Shown: positions 8,026 to 17,818, counted from the stretch's first letter. The stretch: DNA of 64,000 bases from Flaviaestuariibacter flavus (GCF_004337505.1 NZ_SJZI01000042.1:719367-783366), one strand, 5' to 3'. Translations and numbers: made by a program. Notes: generated from the sequence alone by a model not told the origin.

Positions 8026-9834
8026 TTAATAATCCAGCTCCAGGCGCAGGCGGTCGCGGAGCTCCTGCACCAGCGGGTACTGCTGCACCAGCATCATGTA
8101 TTGCTCGCGCGCCGAGGGGGGCAGGTCGGAGAGGTCGGGCGCCTCGTTGCTTTCCACGAGCGTGAGCAGCATCTGCAGCTGGCGGTTGTTGAGCCGGGCC
8201 TTGAGGTATTCGGTGGCCTTGGCGCGCTCCGATTCGAGGAAGCGGTAGGCGATGTTATCGGTAACGGTGACTTCGAAAATATTCGCTTCGCGGATCTCGA
8301 TGGTGGCCATGCCAAAGGGCGTAGCGGCCGGGTTTTTCTCGGCGCGGAGTACGTCGATGAAGGATTTCCAGCCCGTTTCCAGCTGCCCTTTTTCGAGCGG
8401 CTGGTCCACCACGGTCTTGGCGGCCTCGGCGCTCATCTTGTTGCGCAGCGCCTCGAGGTTGAACATCGGCTTGGTGGCCGGTCTGGCTGCGGCGGCCGCG
8501 GGCTGCGGTGCCGCCTGCGCGGGGGCGGAAGCAGCGGGCGGCGCCGGCTGCGGCGCCTCGGGCACCACGGCGGCTGCCGCCACGGAAGGCTTCGGTTCTT
8601 CAATCACGAGGCGGGCGCCGGCCGCTTCGGCAGCGGGCTTCTCCGGGCGCATCTGCGGGATGGCGCGGAAGGCGATCGAGCGGACCGTATCAACTACTTT
8701 TTTTTTACCCACGGCGCCGCCCTCGGTGGTGAGTTGCAGGGCCTGGCGCAGGTAGCAAAGCTTGATGAGCGTGAGCTCCACATGCAGGCGCTTGTTGCGG
8801 GCGGCACGGTAGCCGATCTCCGATTCGTTGAGGATGTTGAGCGCGCTCACGAGGTAGCCGGTCTCCACCTTCTGGGCATAGTCGGCGTAGCGCTTGCGGA
8901 AGCTCTCCACCACTTCCAGCAGTCCCGATACGCGCGGGTCTTTGCACACCAGCAGGTTGCGGGTAAACTCGGCAAAGCCGTTGAGCACCGAGTCGCCCTC
9001 GAAGCCCTTGCGGTTAATGTCGTCGAACAGCAGCAGGGCGCCGGAGAGGTCCTGCTCCTGCATGCAGTCCATGAGGCGGAAGTAATAGTCGGCGTCGAGG
9101 ATGTTGAGGTGCTCGAGGGTGTTGTTGTAGGTAAGCTGCCCGTTGGTGAACGACACGATCTTGTCGAGGATGGAGAGCGCGTCGCGCATGCAGCCTTCGC
9201 TCTTCTGGGCGATGAGCTGGAGGCCTGTTTCCTCGGCCTGTACGCCTTCCTTGGCGGCGATGCCGGCGAGGTGGTTGACCGTGTCCTGGAGCGTGATGCG
9301 CTTGAAGTCGAAGATCTGGCAGCGGCTCAGGATGGTGGGCAGGATCTTGTGCTTTTCGGTGGTGGCGAGGATGAACTTGGCGTACGACGGGGGTTCCTCC
9401 AGGGTTTTCAGAAAGGCGTTGAAGGCCGAGGAGGAGAGCATGTGCACCTCATCGATGATATATACCTTGTAGGTGCCGGCCTGCGGTGCAAAACGCACCT
9501 GCTCCACGAGGGCACGGATATCGTCCACCGAGTTGTTGGAGGCGGCATCGAGCTCGTGGATGTTCATCGAGGTGCCCTCGTTAAACGAAACGCAGGAGGG
9601 GCAGGTGTCGCAGGCCTCGCCTTCCGCCGTCTGGTTCTGGCAGTTGATGGTCTTGGCGAAGATGCGGGCACAGGTGGTTTTGCCCACCCCGCGTGGACCG
9701 CAGAACAGGAAGGCATGGGCCAGGTGACCGGTTTTGATGGCGTTGCGGAGGGTCTGGGTAATATGTTCCTGCCCCACGACGGTGTCGAAGGTCTGGGGGC
9801 GGTATTTGCGGGCGGAGACGATGAATTTTTCCAT
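8026..9834 (-). CDS. dnaX: DNA polymerase III gamma/tau subunit
   Basis: The 602-residue protein is the clamp-loader ATPase that opens the sliding clamp and, as tau, ties the loader to the polymerase core and helicase. Walker A is GPRGVGKT (46-53), zinc ligands are C65, C75, C78 and C81, Walker B is IIDEVH (126-131) and the SRC motif is at 170-172. An Ala/Pro-rich linker around residues 400-460 leads to a C-terminal tau domain. I start at 9834 (MEKFIVSARKYRPQ) rather than 9852, because family members start this way. A run of nine A residues at codons 377-379 sits just after the ATPase/collar part and is described separately, since slippage there would yield a gamma-like protein. Confidence 0.96.
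   Translation of the reverse strand: MEKFIVSARKYRPQTFDTVVGQEHITQTLRNAIKTGHLAHAFLFCGPRGVGKTTCARIFAKTINCQNQTAEGEACDTCPSCVSFNEGTSMNIHELDAASNNSVDDIRALVEQVRFAPQAGTYKVYIIDEVHMLSSSAFNAFLKTLEEPPSYAKFILATTEKHKILPTILSRCQIFDFKRITLQDTVNHLAGIAAKEGVQAEETGLQLIAQKSEGCMRDALSILDKIVSFTNGQLTYNNTLEHLNILDADYYFRLMDCMQEQDLSGALLLFDDINRKGFEGDSVLNGFAEFTRNLLVCKDPRVSGLLEVVESFRKRYADYAQKVETGYLVSALNILNESEIGYRAARNKRLHVELTLIKLCYLRQALQLTTEGGAVGKKKVVDTVRSIAFRAIPQMRPEKPAAEAAGARLVIEEPKPSVAAAAVVPEAPQPAPPAASAPAQAAPQPAAAAARPATKPMFNLEALRNKMSAEAAKTVVDQPLEKGQLETGWKSFIDVLRAEKNPAATPFGMATIEIREANIFEVTVTDNIAYRFLESERAKATEYLKARLNNRQLQMLLTLVESNEAPDLSDLPPSAREQYMMLVQQYPLVQELRDRLRLELDY
8698..8706 (-). other. A9 slippage site inside dnaX
   Basis: On the coding strand GGT-AAA-AAA-AAA-GTA-GTT-GAT encodes G-K-K-K-V-V-D. 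A -1 shift or one added A gives AAA-AGT-AGT-TGA, a stop after two Ser codons. Loss of one A gives AAA-AAA-AAG-TAG, an immediate stop. Either event makes a ~380-residue gamma-like product lacking the tau part. E. coli uses ribosomal frameshifting and Thermus uses transcriptional slippage on an A9 run at the corresponding place. Confidence 0.7.
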
Positions 9835-9974
9835 GGGAGCTAGAGGGTGCAAGTTAACGAATTGGCGTGGCAGGGAAGTGTGAAGAAATGGCAGGGGGTG
9901 GCCCTGCGGCTTCCGGCCCGGTCGCTATTTTGGCGAACACAGGGTAGTGGCCATATGGTGTCGGCCCATTAATG

Positions 9975-10157
9975 TCAGTACCGTTTGCCAAGGAGCTCAT
10001 TGGCCGTTAGAATCTTCGCATGCTGAAACTCCTCTCGGGGCTTTGTCTTGGTAAACACAACAATGTTTCTGACCGGAACTTTTTTGTTTCCCCAATGATG
10101 CTCTTTCAAGCGCAGGTGATCATTGCTGTTTTCATTGTTGAGGAGTTTGAAGAGCAC
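9975..10157 (-). pseudogene. Short remnant, weakly NERD-like C-terminus
   Basis: The 60-codon frame ends PVRNIVVFTKTKPREEFQHA then KILTANELLGKRY, which weakly resembles the C-terminal half of NERD nuclease-related domains (IVVFT, then a later EL motif). Only GTG is available as a start, and upstream the same frame is closed by TAG a few codons away, while another frame stays open for ~35 codons (HDIYVFKSLATSKEDEF). The surroundings are AT-richer than the neighbouring genes. I read it as a decayed gene. The remainder of 9835-10469 contains only a hairpin at 10403-10425 and a heptamer array at 10437-10470. Confidence 0.3.
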
Positions 10158-10402
10158 GAAATTCGTCCTCTTTACTTGTTGCTAACGACTTGAAGACATA
10201 GATGTCGTGCTTTTGCAAATGTGATTTTATCGTCGTTAGCGAACCAATCGTAGTGTAAGTTCTGCACATCGTCTGCCGGTTGTTGGTAGTAGGGCGTCAT
10301 TGCCTGTAACCCTAAGATAGACGCAACCGCACGTAAGGCCAAATCCCCCGGTTACCCCAGGTTCTCCCTTCGCGGCCCCGGAACAGCCTTGCCGGATAGA
10401 AG

Positions 10403-10430
10403 AACGGATCGCACAGCGCTCCGTTTTTTT
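10403..10430 (+). terminator. Terminator-like hairpin
   Basis: Stem AACGGATCGC / GCGCTCCGTT with one mismatch and loop ACA, ending in seven T on the plus strand. No plus-strand gene ends here, so it may act on the minus-strand gene ending at 10470. Its left arm repeats the terminator stem at 2204-2213. Confidence 0.45.
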
Positions 10431-10436
10431 CAGCCT

Positions 10437-10470
10437 TAAATCAGACATCAGGCATCGGACATCAGCGATC
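10437..10470. repeat. Degenerate CATCGGA-type heptamer array
   Basis: Four or five tandem 7-bp units (AATCAGA, CATCAGG, CATCGGA, CATCAGC) directly after the acetyltransferase-like gene. The complement of this unit, TCCGATG, belongs to the same family as the TGTCGGA array at 28483-28514. Confidence 0.55.
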
Positions 10471-11636
10471 TACGCCAGCACCGGGTGCGGCTTGAACTCC
10501 TTTGTCCGGTCAAAAAGGTAGCGGTAGGTGGAGAGCTTGCGGCTTACATAAGTGTTGTCGGCGATGTTTTTCGCCACGTTGATCATCTTGGGGTTGAAGT
10601 CGCCGATCCACTGCATCTCGTACTCCTGGTATTCGATGTGCTGGATCACCTTGCCGGCTTCGGCAATGAGGAAGGCGTCAAGCCCCTTGCCCTGGAACTC
10701 GGGCACGATGCCGAAGACGAGGCCGGTGCACTTGGTGCAGGGAACGGTCTTCTTCACCCACAGGAACTTGAGCTTGTGCAGCAGGTCGAATTTGCCATTG
10801 AGCTTGCCGAACCACTGGTTCAGGTCGGGCAGGTTAACGAAGATGGCGACCGGCTTTTCGTTGTGGTACACGAACCAGACGAGGCGCTCGTCCATCACGG
10901 GTTTCATCTTTTTGAACATGATCACCACCTGCTCGGTCTTGAGCTCCTTGAGGCCGCCGTGACCCGCCCAGGCTGCGTTGTAAACCGTGGCGAAGTCGGC
11001 GGCGTATTTTTCGAGCTTGCTTTTTTCGATCGTGCGGGCTTTGAAGGCCGCGTCCTGCTGGTAGGGGAGGGCCCGCTCATGGATCTTCTGCGTCAGCGGC
11101 ACCTTGAGGTGCATGCCGAAGCAGACCTGGTTGAAGAACACTTTGAAGCCGTAGTGTTCCAGCAGGTCTTTATAATAGGGCTTGTTGAAGTTCATGCAAT
11201 ACAGCGGCGGCTGGTAGCCTTCCACCTCGAGTCCCCACCAGCGGTCGCGCTCGCCGAAGTTGATGGGGCCGTCCATGGCCTCCATGCCGCGCTGCAGCAG
11301 CCAGTGTCTGGCCACATCCAGCAACATATCGGCCGCCCCCTGGTCGTTGATGCAATCGAAGAAGCCCATGCCGCCCACAGGAATTTCGTCGCCCTTGTTC
11401 CGGTATTTTTTATTGGTGAATGCCGCAATGCGCCCAATCAGCTTATCGCCGTCTTTCAGCACCCAGCGGGTTGCCTCGCCAAAGCGGTAGGTCTTGTTCT
11501 TCTTCGGGTCGAAGACGTCTTCCACGTCCTTATCGAGGGGGCGGATATAATTAGGGTTGTCGCGGTTCACCTCAACGTTCGCCAGCAGAAAATCGCGGGC
11601 GAGTTGCGGGGTGGTCACTTCGTGCAGCTGTAGCAT
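10470..11636 (-). CDS. GNAT-like N-acetyltransferase, YghO-like
   Basis: The 388-residue soluble protein belongs to a conserved but little-studied group of Bacteroidota proteins with an acyl-CoA N-acyltransferase fold. Visible conserved stretches are MLQLHEVTTPQLARDFL at the N-terminus, VGGMGFFDCINDQ, GPINFGERDRWWGLE and GLVFGIVPEFQGKGLDAFL, the last resembling the acetyl-CoA-binding A motif (Q/R-x-x-G-x-G/A). No signal peptide or membrane helix is present. The substrate is unknown. It is monocistronic, starting where an AATG octamer array begins on its upstream side. Confidence 0.7.
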   Translation of the reverse strand: MLQLHEVTTPQLARDFLLANVEVNRDNPNYIRPLDKDVEDVFDPKKNKTYRFGEATRWVLKDGDKLIGRIAAFTNKKYRNKGDEIPVGGMGFFDCINDQGAADMLLDVARHWLLQRGMEAMDGPINFGERDRWWGLEVEGYQPPLYCMNFNKPYYKDLLEHYGFKVFFNQVCFGMHLKVPLTQKIHERALPYQQDAAFKARTIEKSKLEKYAADFATVYNAAWAGHGGLKELKTEQVVIMFKKMKPVMDERLVWFVYHNEKPVAIFVNLPDLNQWFGKLNGKFDLLHKLKFLWVKKTVPCTKCTGLVFGIVPEFQGKGLDAFLIAEAGKVIQHIEYQEYEMQWIGDFNPKMINVAKNIADNTYVSRKLSTYRYLFDRTKEFKPHPVLA

Positions 11637-11647
11637 GCCGCAAATTT

Positions 11648-11776
11648 AATGCGGTAATGTGGGTAATGTGGTAATACGGTAAATAAGGGAGCCGCAACTG
11701 TTAAGAAGCGGCTCCCCAGGCCTATTTGGTACTAATTGTTATCACATTATCACATTACCGCATTATCACATTATCG
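11648..11776. repeat. Inverted pair of TAATGTGG octamer arrays around a terminator
   Basis: Left arm 11648-11687 (TAATGCGG, TAATGTGG, TAATACGG units) and right arm 11736-11776 (TTATCACA, TTACCGCA units) are inverted copies. The right arm supplies the TAA stop codon of the L,D-transpeptidase gene. Confidence 0.75.
11688..11715 (-). terminator. Terminator of the L,D-transpeptidase gene
   Basis: Stem GGAGCCGC / GCGGCTCC with a 12-base loop, located between the octamer arms. On the minus strand it is followed by CTTATTTACC. Confidence 0.55.
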
Positions 11777-13450
11777 CTTCGCTGTTTGCTGATTTCCAGA
11801 AAACATTTTCTGCGCCAGCTCGCGGTCGTGGGCATAGATGTCGTCGCGGAAGTTGAGGCGGCCGGCGTCGTCCACCCAGGCGGTATAGTAGGTGATCACC
11901 ACGGGGACGGGCTTCCTGAGGCGCACGTATTTTTCGGTGCCGGCGTTCATTGCTTCCTCAATGCGGGCGGCGTCCCATTCGGGCATATCCTGGAGGAGGT
12001 AGTTGGCCAGCTTTTCGGGCTCTGCGAGGCGGATGCAGCCGTGGCTGAAGGCGCGCTTGTCTTTCGAGAAGAGGCTCTTGGCGTTGGTATCGTGGAAGTA
12101 GATGTTGAGGCTGTTCGGGAACAGGAACTTCACGCGGCCCAGCGAGTTGTCGGGGCCGGGGCGCTGCCGGATCTTGGGCAGGCCGCCTTCCGTACCGATC
12201 TGCTCCATGTTCTGGGCGTCGAGGTAGCCGGGATTGCTGGCCAGCTTGGGCAGGATCTCGTTCTTCACGATCGAGGGCGGCACGTTCCAGTAGGGACTGA
12301 ACACCACCTGGTTCAGGTCGCCGTTGAAAGCGGTGGTGGTATGCCCTTCCTTGCCCACCACGATATTCATGTCGAATACCTTTTGCTTGTTTTCATACAC
12401 GTGGAGTACGAACTCGGGAATATTCACCACGATGATACGGCCTTCGGGCGACTGCGGCAGCCAGCGCATCCGCTCGAGGTTGATCAGCACCTGCTCGAGC
12501 CGCGCGCGGGCGGGCACGTTGAGGTCTTTCAGCTGCTGATCGGTGAGCCTGTCGGAAGGCGTGTAGCCCATGCGCTGCTGGAAGTTGCGGATGCCCGTCA
12601 GCAGCGTGTCGTTGAATACCGCGCTGGTGTCGCCGCCGGGCAGGTCGCCGGTAATGGCCAGCCGGCGCTTTAGTTGTGCGACGATGGGCGCGGAGGAGCC
12701 CGGCTTCAGGCCTTTCATCGAGCCCGTCACTGGTTGCCAGCCGCCGGCCTTCACGATGTCGTAATAGCGCTTCAGCTCTTTTTTGAGTGCGCCGTAGGAT
12801 GCATTGGCGTCTTCGAAATATTTATTGTCCTTGTGCTTCTTGGTCAGCAGCGAGTCGGCGAGCTCCATCGGGTCGCGCTTTTTCACCGGTACGAAGCGCT
12901 CCATTTCCTTGCGCTTCACCTGCCCGTCGGGGTAGTTGCGGCGGATGTACTGGATGAAGTGCTCGGTAAGGGTGAACTCGGTCTGCAGCACGTTCTTATC
13001 GGTCGCGGCAAAGCGCGGGTTCTCCTGCGTGGTCCAGTCGTCCATGCGGCGCTGGAGGTTCTTGTCGTGGAAAGTGGTGTCGTGCTGGTAGGTGGTATGG
13101 TAGTCGTGGAGGTTCCAGAAGCCGCGGGCCTGCTCGGTGAGGCCGGCGGAAGTGAACCACGCGAACTGGTAGTTGCGGGTGTTGTAGAAGGACACCATGC
13201 GGCGGGCCGTGGAGTCGGGCACCTTGCGGGTGCGGATAAAATCGATCAGCGCGGTGCTGTCGAGAAACAGGTCGCTGTAAGCGTTGGTGCGCGTGATGTA
13301 GCGGTCGCGGCTCGATATCTTTTTCTCGGCAACGGCATCGGCGCCGGGACCCGTGGTCCCGCCGTCGGCGCTGTCCGTCTGCGCATTGCAGGCCGAAAGG
13401 GCGGTCCACAGGAGGGCGGTGTAGAGGAGTAGCTTCTTCATACCGCTCAT
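11771..13450 (-). CDS. L,D-transpeptidase, YcbB-like, exported
   Basis: The 559-residue protein should cross-link peptidoglycan stem peptides through a Cys nucleophile. The YkuD catalytic motif is S-H-G-C472-I-R, preceded by the HDTNAK segment typical of the family. The order is a signal ending in LSAC (lipobox-like), an N-terminal scaffold region, a peptidoglycan-binding segment with the pattern LKRRLAITGDLP and GIRNFQQRMGYTPSDRL, then the YkuD domain. This is the YcbB (LdtD) layout rather than the short YkuD form. A second ATG nine bases downstream (13441) is an equally good start. It is divergent from the DUF4385 gene. Confidence 0.9.
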   Translation of the reverse strand: MSGMKKLLLYTALLWTALSACNAQTDSADGGTTGPGADAVAEKKISSRDRYITRTNAYSDLFLDSTALIDFIRTRKVPDSTARRMVSFYNTRNYQFAWFTSAGLTEQARGFWNLHDYHTTYQHDTTFHDKNLQRRMDDWTTQENPRFAATDKNVLQTEFTLTEHFIQYIRRNYPDGQVKRKEMERFVPVKKRDPMELADSLLTKKHKDNKYFEDANASYGALKKELKRYYDIVKAGGWQPVTGSMKGLKPGSSAPIVAQLKRRLAITGDLPGGDTSAVFNDTLLTGIRNFQQRMGYTPSDRLTDQQLKDLNVPARARLEQVLINLERMRWLPQSPEGRIIVVNIPEFVLHVYENKQKVFDMNIVVGKEGHTTTAFNGDLNQVVFSPYWNVPPSIVKNEILPKLASNPGYLDAQNMEQIGTEGGLPKIRQRPGPDNSLGRVKFLFPNSLNIYFHDTNAKSLFSKDKRAFSHGCIRLAEPEKLANYLLQDMPEWDAARIEEAMNAGTEKYVRLRKPVPVVITYYTAWVDDAGRLNFRDDIYAHDRELAQKMFSGNQQTAKR

Positions 13451-13554
13451 TTTACAAAAGCTGTGCCTGTAGCGCTGAGGTAATGTGGGTTGGTATGAAT
13501 ATCGGGTATCGTGTATGAGGTAACCAATGCCGGATACTCAAAAGCAGTCTTGTT

Positions 13555-14052
13555 GTGGGAAAAGCCTTTGATTACAACCTGGATTTTAACAATACCGACT
13601 TCCGCGCCCGCCCCGGGCTGTACCGGATGGGGAAAGGGGAGCAGGGCGTTTTGCTGGTGCAGCCTTATAAAGGTGAGCTGTTGCCCCACTGGCGCTTCCG
13701 CACTCCGGAGATCGCGCGGGCTTCGGCTGAAAAGCTGTACCAGTGCTTCCTGGAATACCGCGACGCGGGCGACTTCGTGGGTATGGACATGGCGCGCAAG
13801 TTCCTGCAGATGGGCTACACCCGCAGCCGTCGCTATGCCAACCATGCGTCCGGGCAGAAATATGCCGGTTCGGTGCCGGCCGATAAGAAAGGGCGGAGCG
13901 GGGCCCATGGCCGCCCGCAGCTGCCCCGCGACCCGGACCCCGTAAAAGCCGAAAGCGCCCGGATCTTTTACGAGGTATGGCAGCGGGCGGCTGCCGACCC
14001 GGTGTACATGGCGGCTGTGGCGGCGCATAAGGCGCGTCTTCGTGAATCGTGA
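13555..14052 (+). CDS. DUF4385 family protein
   Basis: The 165-residue protein starts with GTG (VGKAFDYNLDFNNTDFRARP). The block LYRMGKGEQGVLLVQPYK, then LLPHWRFRTPEIA, FVGMDMARKFLQMGYTRSRR and YANHASGQKY matches my memory of DUF4385, a small cytosolic family of unknown function. No catalytic motif is recognisable. The C-terminal ~50 residues are Ala/Arg-rich and look poorly conserved. No ATG is available upstream in frame, so GTG is the only sensible start. It precedes uvsE by 147 bp on the same strand but repeats separate them, so co-transcription is uncertain. Confidence 0.75.
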   Translation: MGKAFDYNLDFNNTDFRARPGLYRMGKGEQGVLLVQPYKGELLPHWRFRTPEIARASAEKLYQCFLEYRDAGDFVGMDMARKFLQMGYTRSRRYANHASGQKYAGSVPADKKGRSGAHGRPQLPRDPDPVKAESARIFYEVWQRAAADPVYMAAVAAHKARLRES

Positions 14053-14181
14053 ACCGGCAATCGTGAATGTGTTGCCGGCGAACAATGTTGGTAGCTCGCG
14101 AAGCGGACGGCCTCCGCTCGCAATGACAGCTGCGTTGTCGGCTTCGCCCGCCTTCGCACCCCCGACTCCCGGCTCACGATT
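14039..14181. repeat. GTGAATC heptamers plus CGCAATGAC-type palindromic repeat
   Basis: GTGAATC/GTGAACC units begin in the last codons of the DUF4385 gene. At 14093-14130 follows a GAAGCGGACGG...CCGCTCGCAATGAC element related to the pair at 19906-20038. A reversed TCACGATT unit closes the block shortly before uvsE. Confidence 0.55.
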
Positions 14182-14199
14182 TGCACCACTGCTCCCGTT

Positions 14200-15123
14200 A
14201 TGCTCAATCTCGGATACGCCTGCATCAACGTTCAGCTTGCCGCCGAAGGCATCACCACCAACCGGGGGATGATCAAGCGGACCTTTCTTCAGAAAGGCGT
14301 CGCCTATGCTTCGCAGCTTGCTTTGCAGAACGTGGAAGCCCTGTTGTGCATCCTGAAATGGAACGTGGCCCAGGGTATCCGGGTGTTCCGCATCACTTCG
14401 GAGCTCTTTCCCTGGGCCTCGGAGTACCCGCTGGAGTCGATGCCCGACTTCCGGGCCATCCGCGCCGTGCTGGAGCAGGCGGGCCGGCTGCCCATCCGCG
14501 TAAGCACCCACCCGGGGCCTTTTAATAAGATGGGAGGCACCGGCGCCACCCTCGAAAACACGATCCGCGACCTCGAGATCCACGGCCAGCTTTTCGACCT
14601 GATGGGACTGCCGCCCTCGCACTGGAACAAGATCAACATTCATGTGGGCGGTGCCTATGGTGATAAGGAGGCGACGATCCGGCGCTTTGCGGAGAATTTC
14701 AGGCGCCTGTCGGTAAGCGTACGGCGGCGCTTGACGGTGGAAAACGACGACAAGCCCGGCCTCTACACGGTGGCCGACCTGCTGCCCCTCCATGAAATGA
14801 CCGGCATCCCGGTTGTGTTCGACTACTTCCACCACAGCCTGCACAACGGCGGGATGCCCGAAGAAGAAGCTTTTCATCTCGCTTACGGCACCTGGGACAT
14901 GCGGCCGGTGTTCCACTTTTCCAGCTCGCGCCGCGACCACGAGGAGCCCAGCGCACCCAGGGAGGCCCACGCCGATTTTATTTATGAGCCCATCCGCACC
15001 TATGGCAAAGACGTGGACATCGTGCTGGAAGCCAAAATGAAGGAGCGGGCGCTGGAGCGCTACCGGACTGCGTTCGGAATATCGAATATCGATCAGGGAA
15101 CACCGAAGGCCGAACCTAAGTAG
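14200..15123 (+). CDS. uvsE: UV damage endonuclease UvsE
   Basis: The 307-residue protein is a TIM-barrel, metal-dependent endonuclease that nicks DNA 5' of UV photoproducts, an alternative to nucleotide excision repair. Family hallmarks are the N-terminal LGYACINVQL, a central FRITSELFPWASEYPL, RVSTHPGPFNKMGG, INIHVGGAYGDKE, LTVENDDKPGLY and VVFDYFHHSLHN with metal-binding His, Glu and Asp residues. The ~300-residue length is normal for the family. The gene ends inside the left arm of a heptamer inverted repeat, which supplies its last codons. No other repair gene is adjacent. Confidence 0.95.
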   Translation: MLNLGYACINVQLAAEGITTNRGMIKRTFLQKGVAYASQLALQNVEALLCILKWNVAQGIRVFRITSELFPWASEYPLESMPDFRAIRAVLEQAGRLPIRVSTHPGPFNKMGGTGATLENTIRDLEIHGQLFDLMGLPPSHWNKINIHVGGAYGDKEATIRRFAENFRRLSVSVRRRLTVENDDKPGLYTVADLLPLHEMTGIPVVFDYFHHSLHNGGMPEEEAFHLAYGTWDMRPVFHFSSSRRDHEEPSAPREAHADFIYEPIRTYGKDVDIVLEAKMKERALERYRTAFGISNIDQGTPKAEPK

Positions 15124-15181
15124 GAAGGCGGCTTGCGGCCTTCAAATTTCGATATTCCTTGCTCGTTATTCGATATTCAAC
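15074..15181. repeat. Inverted AATATCG heptamer pair between uvsE and atpD
   Basis: The left arm 15074-15110 lies in the last uvsE codons and the right arm 15146-15181 lies just upstream of atpD. Each arm is a degenerate array of AATATCG units. The spacer has a small GGCCGC-type stem (AAGGCGGCTTGCGGCCTT). The same family fills 3415-3613. Confidence 0.7.
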
Positions 15182-15189
15182 TACCTTTG
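15159..15189 (+). promoter_or_regulatory. Bacteroidota-type promoter for atpDC
   Basis: TTG at 15159-15161, 20 bp, then a perfect TAnnTTTG element (TACCTTTG, 15182-15189), matching the -33/-7 layout known for Bacteroidota primary sigma factor. The -33 element lies inside the right heptamer arm. Confidence 0.65.
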
Positions 15190-15252
15190 CCGCCTGAAAA
15201 CGGGGGGTACTGCTTGCTGTGCCGCCCATCACCCAAAAAAAACGCTACATAA

Positions 15253-16758
<1,506 letters not shown>

Positions 16759-16761
<3 letters not shown>

Positions 16762-16858
16762 TGCGGTAATTGGTTAATGCGTAATGTGGTAATCAAGTCA
16801 CATTGGCGCATGACCACTACCAGAAGTTACCTCATTACCACATTATCACATTCGATTT
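16759..16858. repeat. Inverted TAATGTGG octamer pair between atpD and atpC
   Basis: The left arm (16759-16797; TAATGCGG, TAATTGG, TAATGTGG units) and the right arm (16827-16854; TTACCTCA, TTACCACA, TTATCACA) are inverted. The same family brackets 11688-11715. It fills nearly the whole gap inside this operon. Confidence 0.7.
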
Positions 16859-16860
16859 TT

Positions 16861-17118
16861 ATGACACTTGAAATACTGACTCCCGAACGCAAGCTCTTCT
16901 CCGGTGAAGTTTACGGTGTGCAGATGCCGGGCATCAGCGGCTCCTTTGAGGTGCTGGACCGCCACGCGCCGCTGGTAAGCGCCCTCAAGGCGGGCCGGGT
17001 GAAGGTGCTGCGCGACCGCACCAACCACACCGCGTCCTTCGAGATCCAGGGCGGCTTCGTGGAAGTGCTGAACAACAAGGTGACGGTGCTTGTAGAAGGC
17101 GCCACCACCATCGACTAA
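16861..17118 (+). CDS. atpC: F1 ATP synthase epsilon subunit, short form
   Basis: The 85-residue protein holds only the N-terminal beta-sandwich domain (MTLEILTPERKLFSGEVYGV, then GSFEVLDRHAPLVSALKAG). The C-terminal two-helix domain that inhibits ATP hydrolysis in E. coli and Bacillus is absent, which is normal for Bacteroidota. I choose 16861 because the protein begins exactly at the family's conserved start; the frame is open further upstream only through repeat DNA. It caps the central stalk of F1. A strong terminator follows 19 bp after the stop codon. Confidence 0.95.
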   Translation: MTLEILTPERKLFSGEVYGVQMPGISGSFEVLDRHAPLVSALKAGRVKVLRDRTNHTASFEIQGGFVEVLNNKVTVLVEGATTID

Positions 17119-17137
17119 GCGTCAATTTCCTTAAGAT

Positions 17138-17170
17138 AAAGGCCGCTCCCGGAAGGAAGCGGCCTTTTTT
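17138..17170. terminator. Terminator of atpDC, possibly bidirectional
   Basis: Stem AAAGGCCGCT / AGCGGCCTTT followed by T residues on the plus strand. The convergent RDD gene ends at 17189, so it may serve both. Confidence 0.85.
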
Positions 17171-17188
17171 ATGTTGGCGGAATGTGGT

Positions 17189-17650
17189 TTAGAGCTGGTC
17201 CTGGAAACGGTCGGCTTTTACCACGAGGGTGCCGGCCATCTTGTCGTGCAGGGTTTGCTTGCGGTCGTCCCATACCATCATCAGGTAGCCGATAAACAGG
17301 ATGATCGAGGAAAGGATTTTGCCAAAGTAGCGGCCGAGGCCCTGCATGAAGGTGATGCGGCCGCCGTTCATATCGGTTACGCGAAGACCGAGCGCCATTT
17401 TGCCGAGGGTTGCGCCCCGCTCGCTCGATTCCATCAGCGCGAAATAAAGGCAGTTGACAAGAATGCCAGCGACAGCGCCTTCGATTTCACCGATGGCCAG
17501 CTGGATCACTTTGTTGATAACGCCCATGACAATGCCGTCGATGATAGCCGCGGCAAAGCGCTCCCAGAAGCCGCCGTAAACCGGTATGCGGTGCTCCTGG
17601 TTGAAAAGATGGGTTTCTGTGGTTGGAGTTTCGGTGTAATAGTTACTCAT
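17189..17650 (-). CDS. RDD family membrane protein
   Basis: The 153-residue protein has the RDD pattern: an Arg in WERFAAAIIDGIVM near the first helix, the Asp in the same segment, and a further DD in MVWDDRKQTLHDKMAGT after the last helix. Three hydrophobic segments (about 32-54, 58-75 and 112-132) are present. The Glu/Arg pair in SSERGATLGKMALGLRV is also typical. RDD proteins are proposed transporters or ion antiporter-like proteins, but the function of most is unknown. Convergent with atpC and monocistronic. Confidence 0.88.
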   Translation of the reverse strand: MSNYYTETPTTETHLFNQEHRIPVYGGFWERFAAAIIDGIVMGVINKVIQLAIGEIEGAVAGILVNCLYFALMESSERGATLGKMALGLRVTDMNGGRITFMQGLGRYFGKILSSIILFIGYLMMVWDDRKQTLHDKMAGTLVVKADRFQDQL

Positions 17651-17699
17651 GTGACAGGGTTTTGTATCCTAAGTAACTAAAAAAAGAGGAAAGTCAAGT

Positions 17700-17818
17700 G
17701 GTCTATTTGTCTAATGGTAAATGCGCTTGCATCACCAACAGCTCTCTCGAAGAAACGTGCGTGCGGCCTGGGCGCGGCGCCGGTTACCAACGGACCAGTA
17801 TACCAATAGACTAGTTCA
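17700..17818. repeat. Inverted pair of TTACCAAT-type octamer arrays
   Basis: The left arm (17700-17726; TGGTCTATT, TGTCTAA, TGGTAAA) and the right arm (17784-17818; ACCAACGG, ACCAGTAT, ACCAATAG) are inverted copies. The family is the one seen at 23023-23058 and 28551-28587. Confidence 0.55.

Noticed and set aside
13447..14970. 507-codon open frame on the minus strand
   Set aside because: It is antisense to the DUF4385 and uvsE genes, has no recognisable domains, and reads through repeat DNA; high GC content leaves long antisense frames open.
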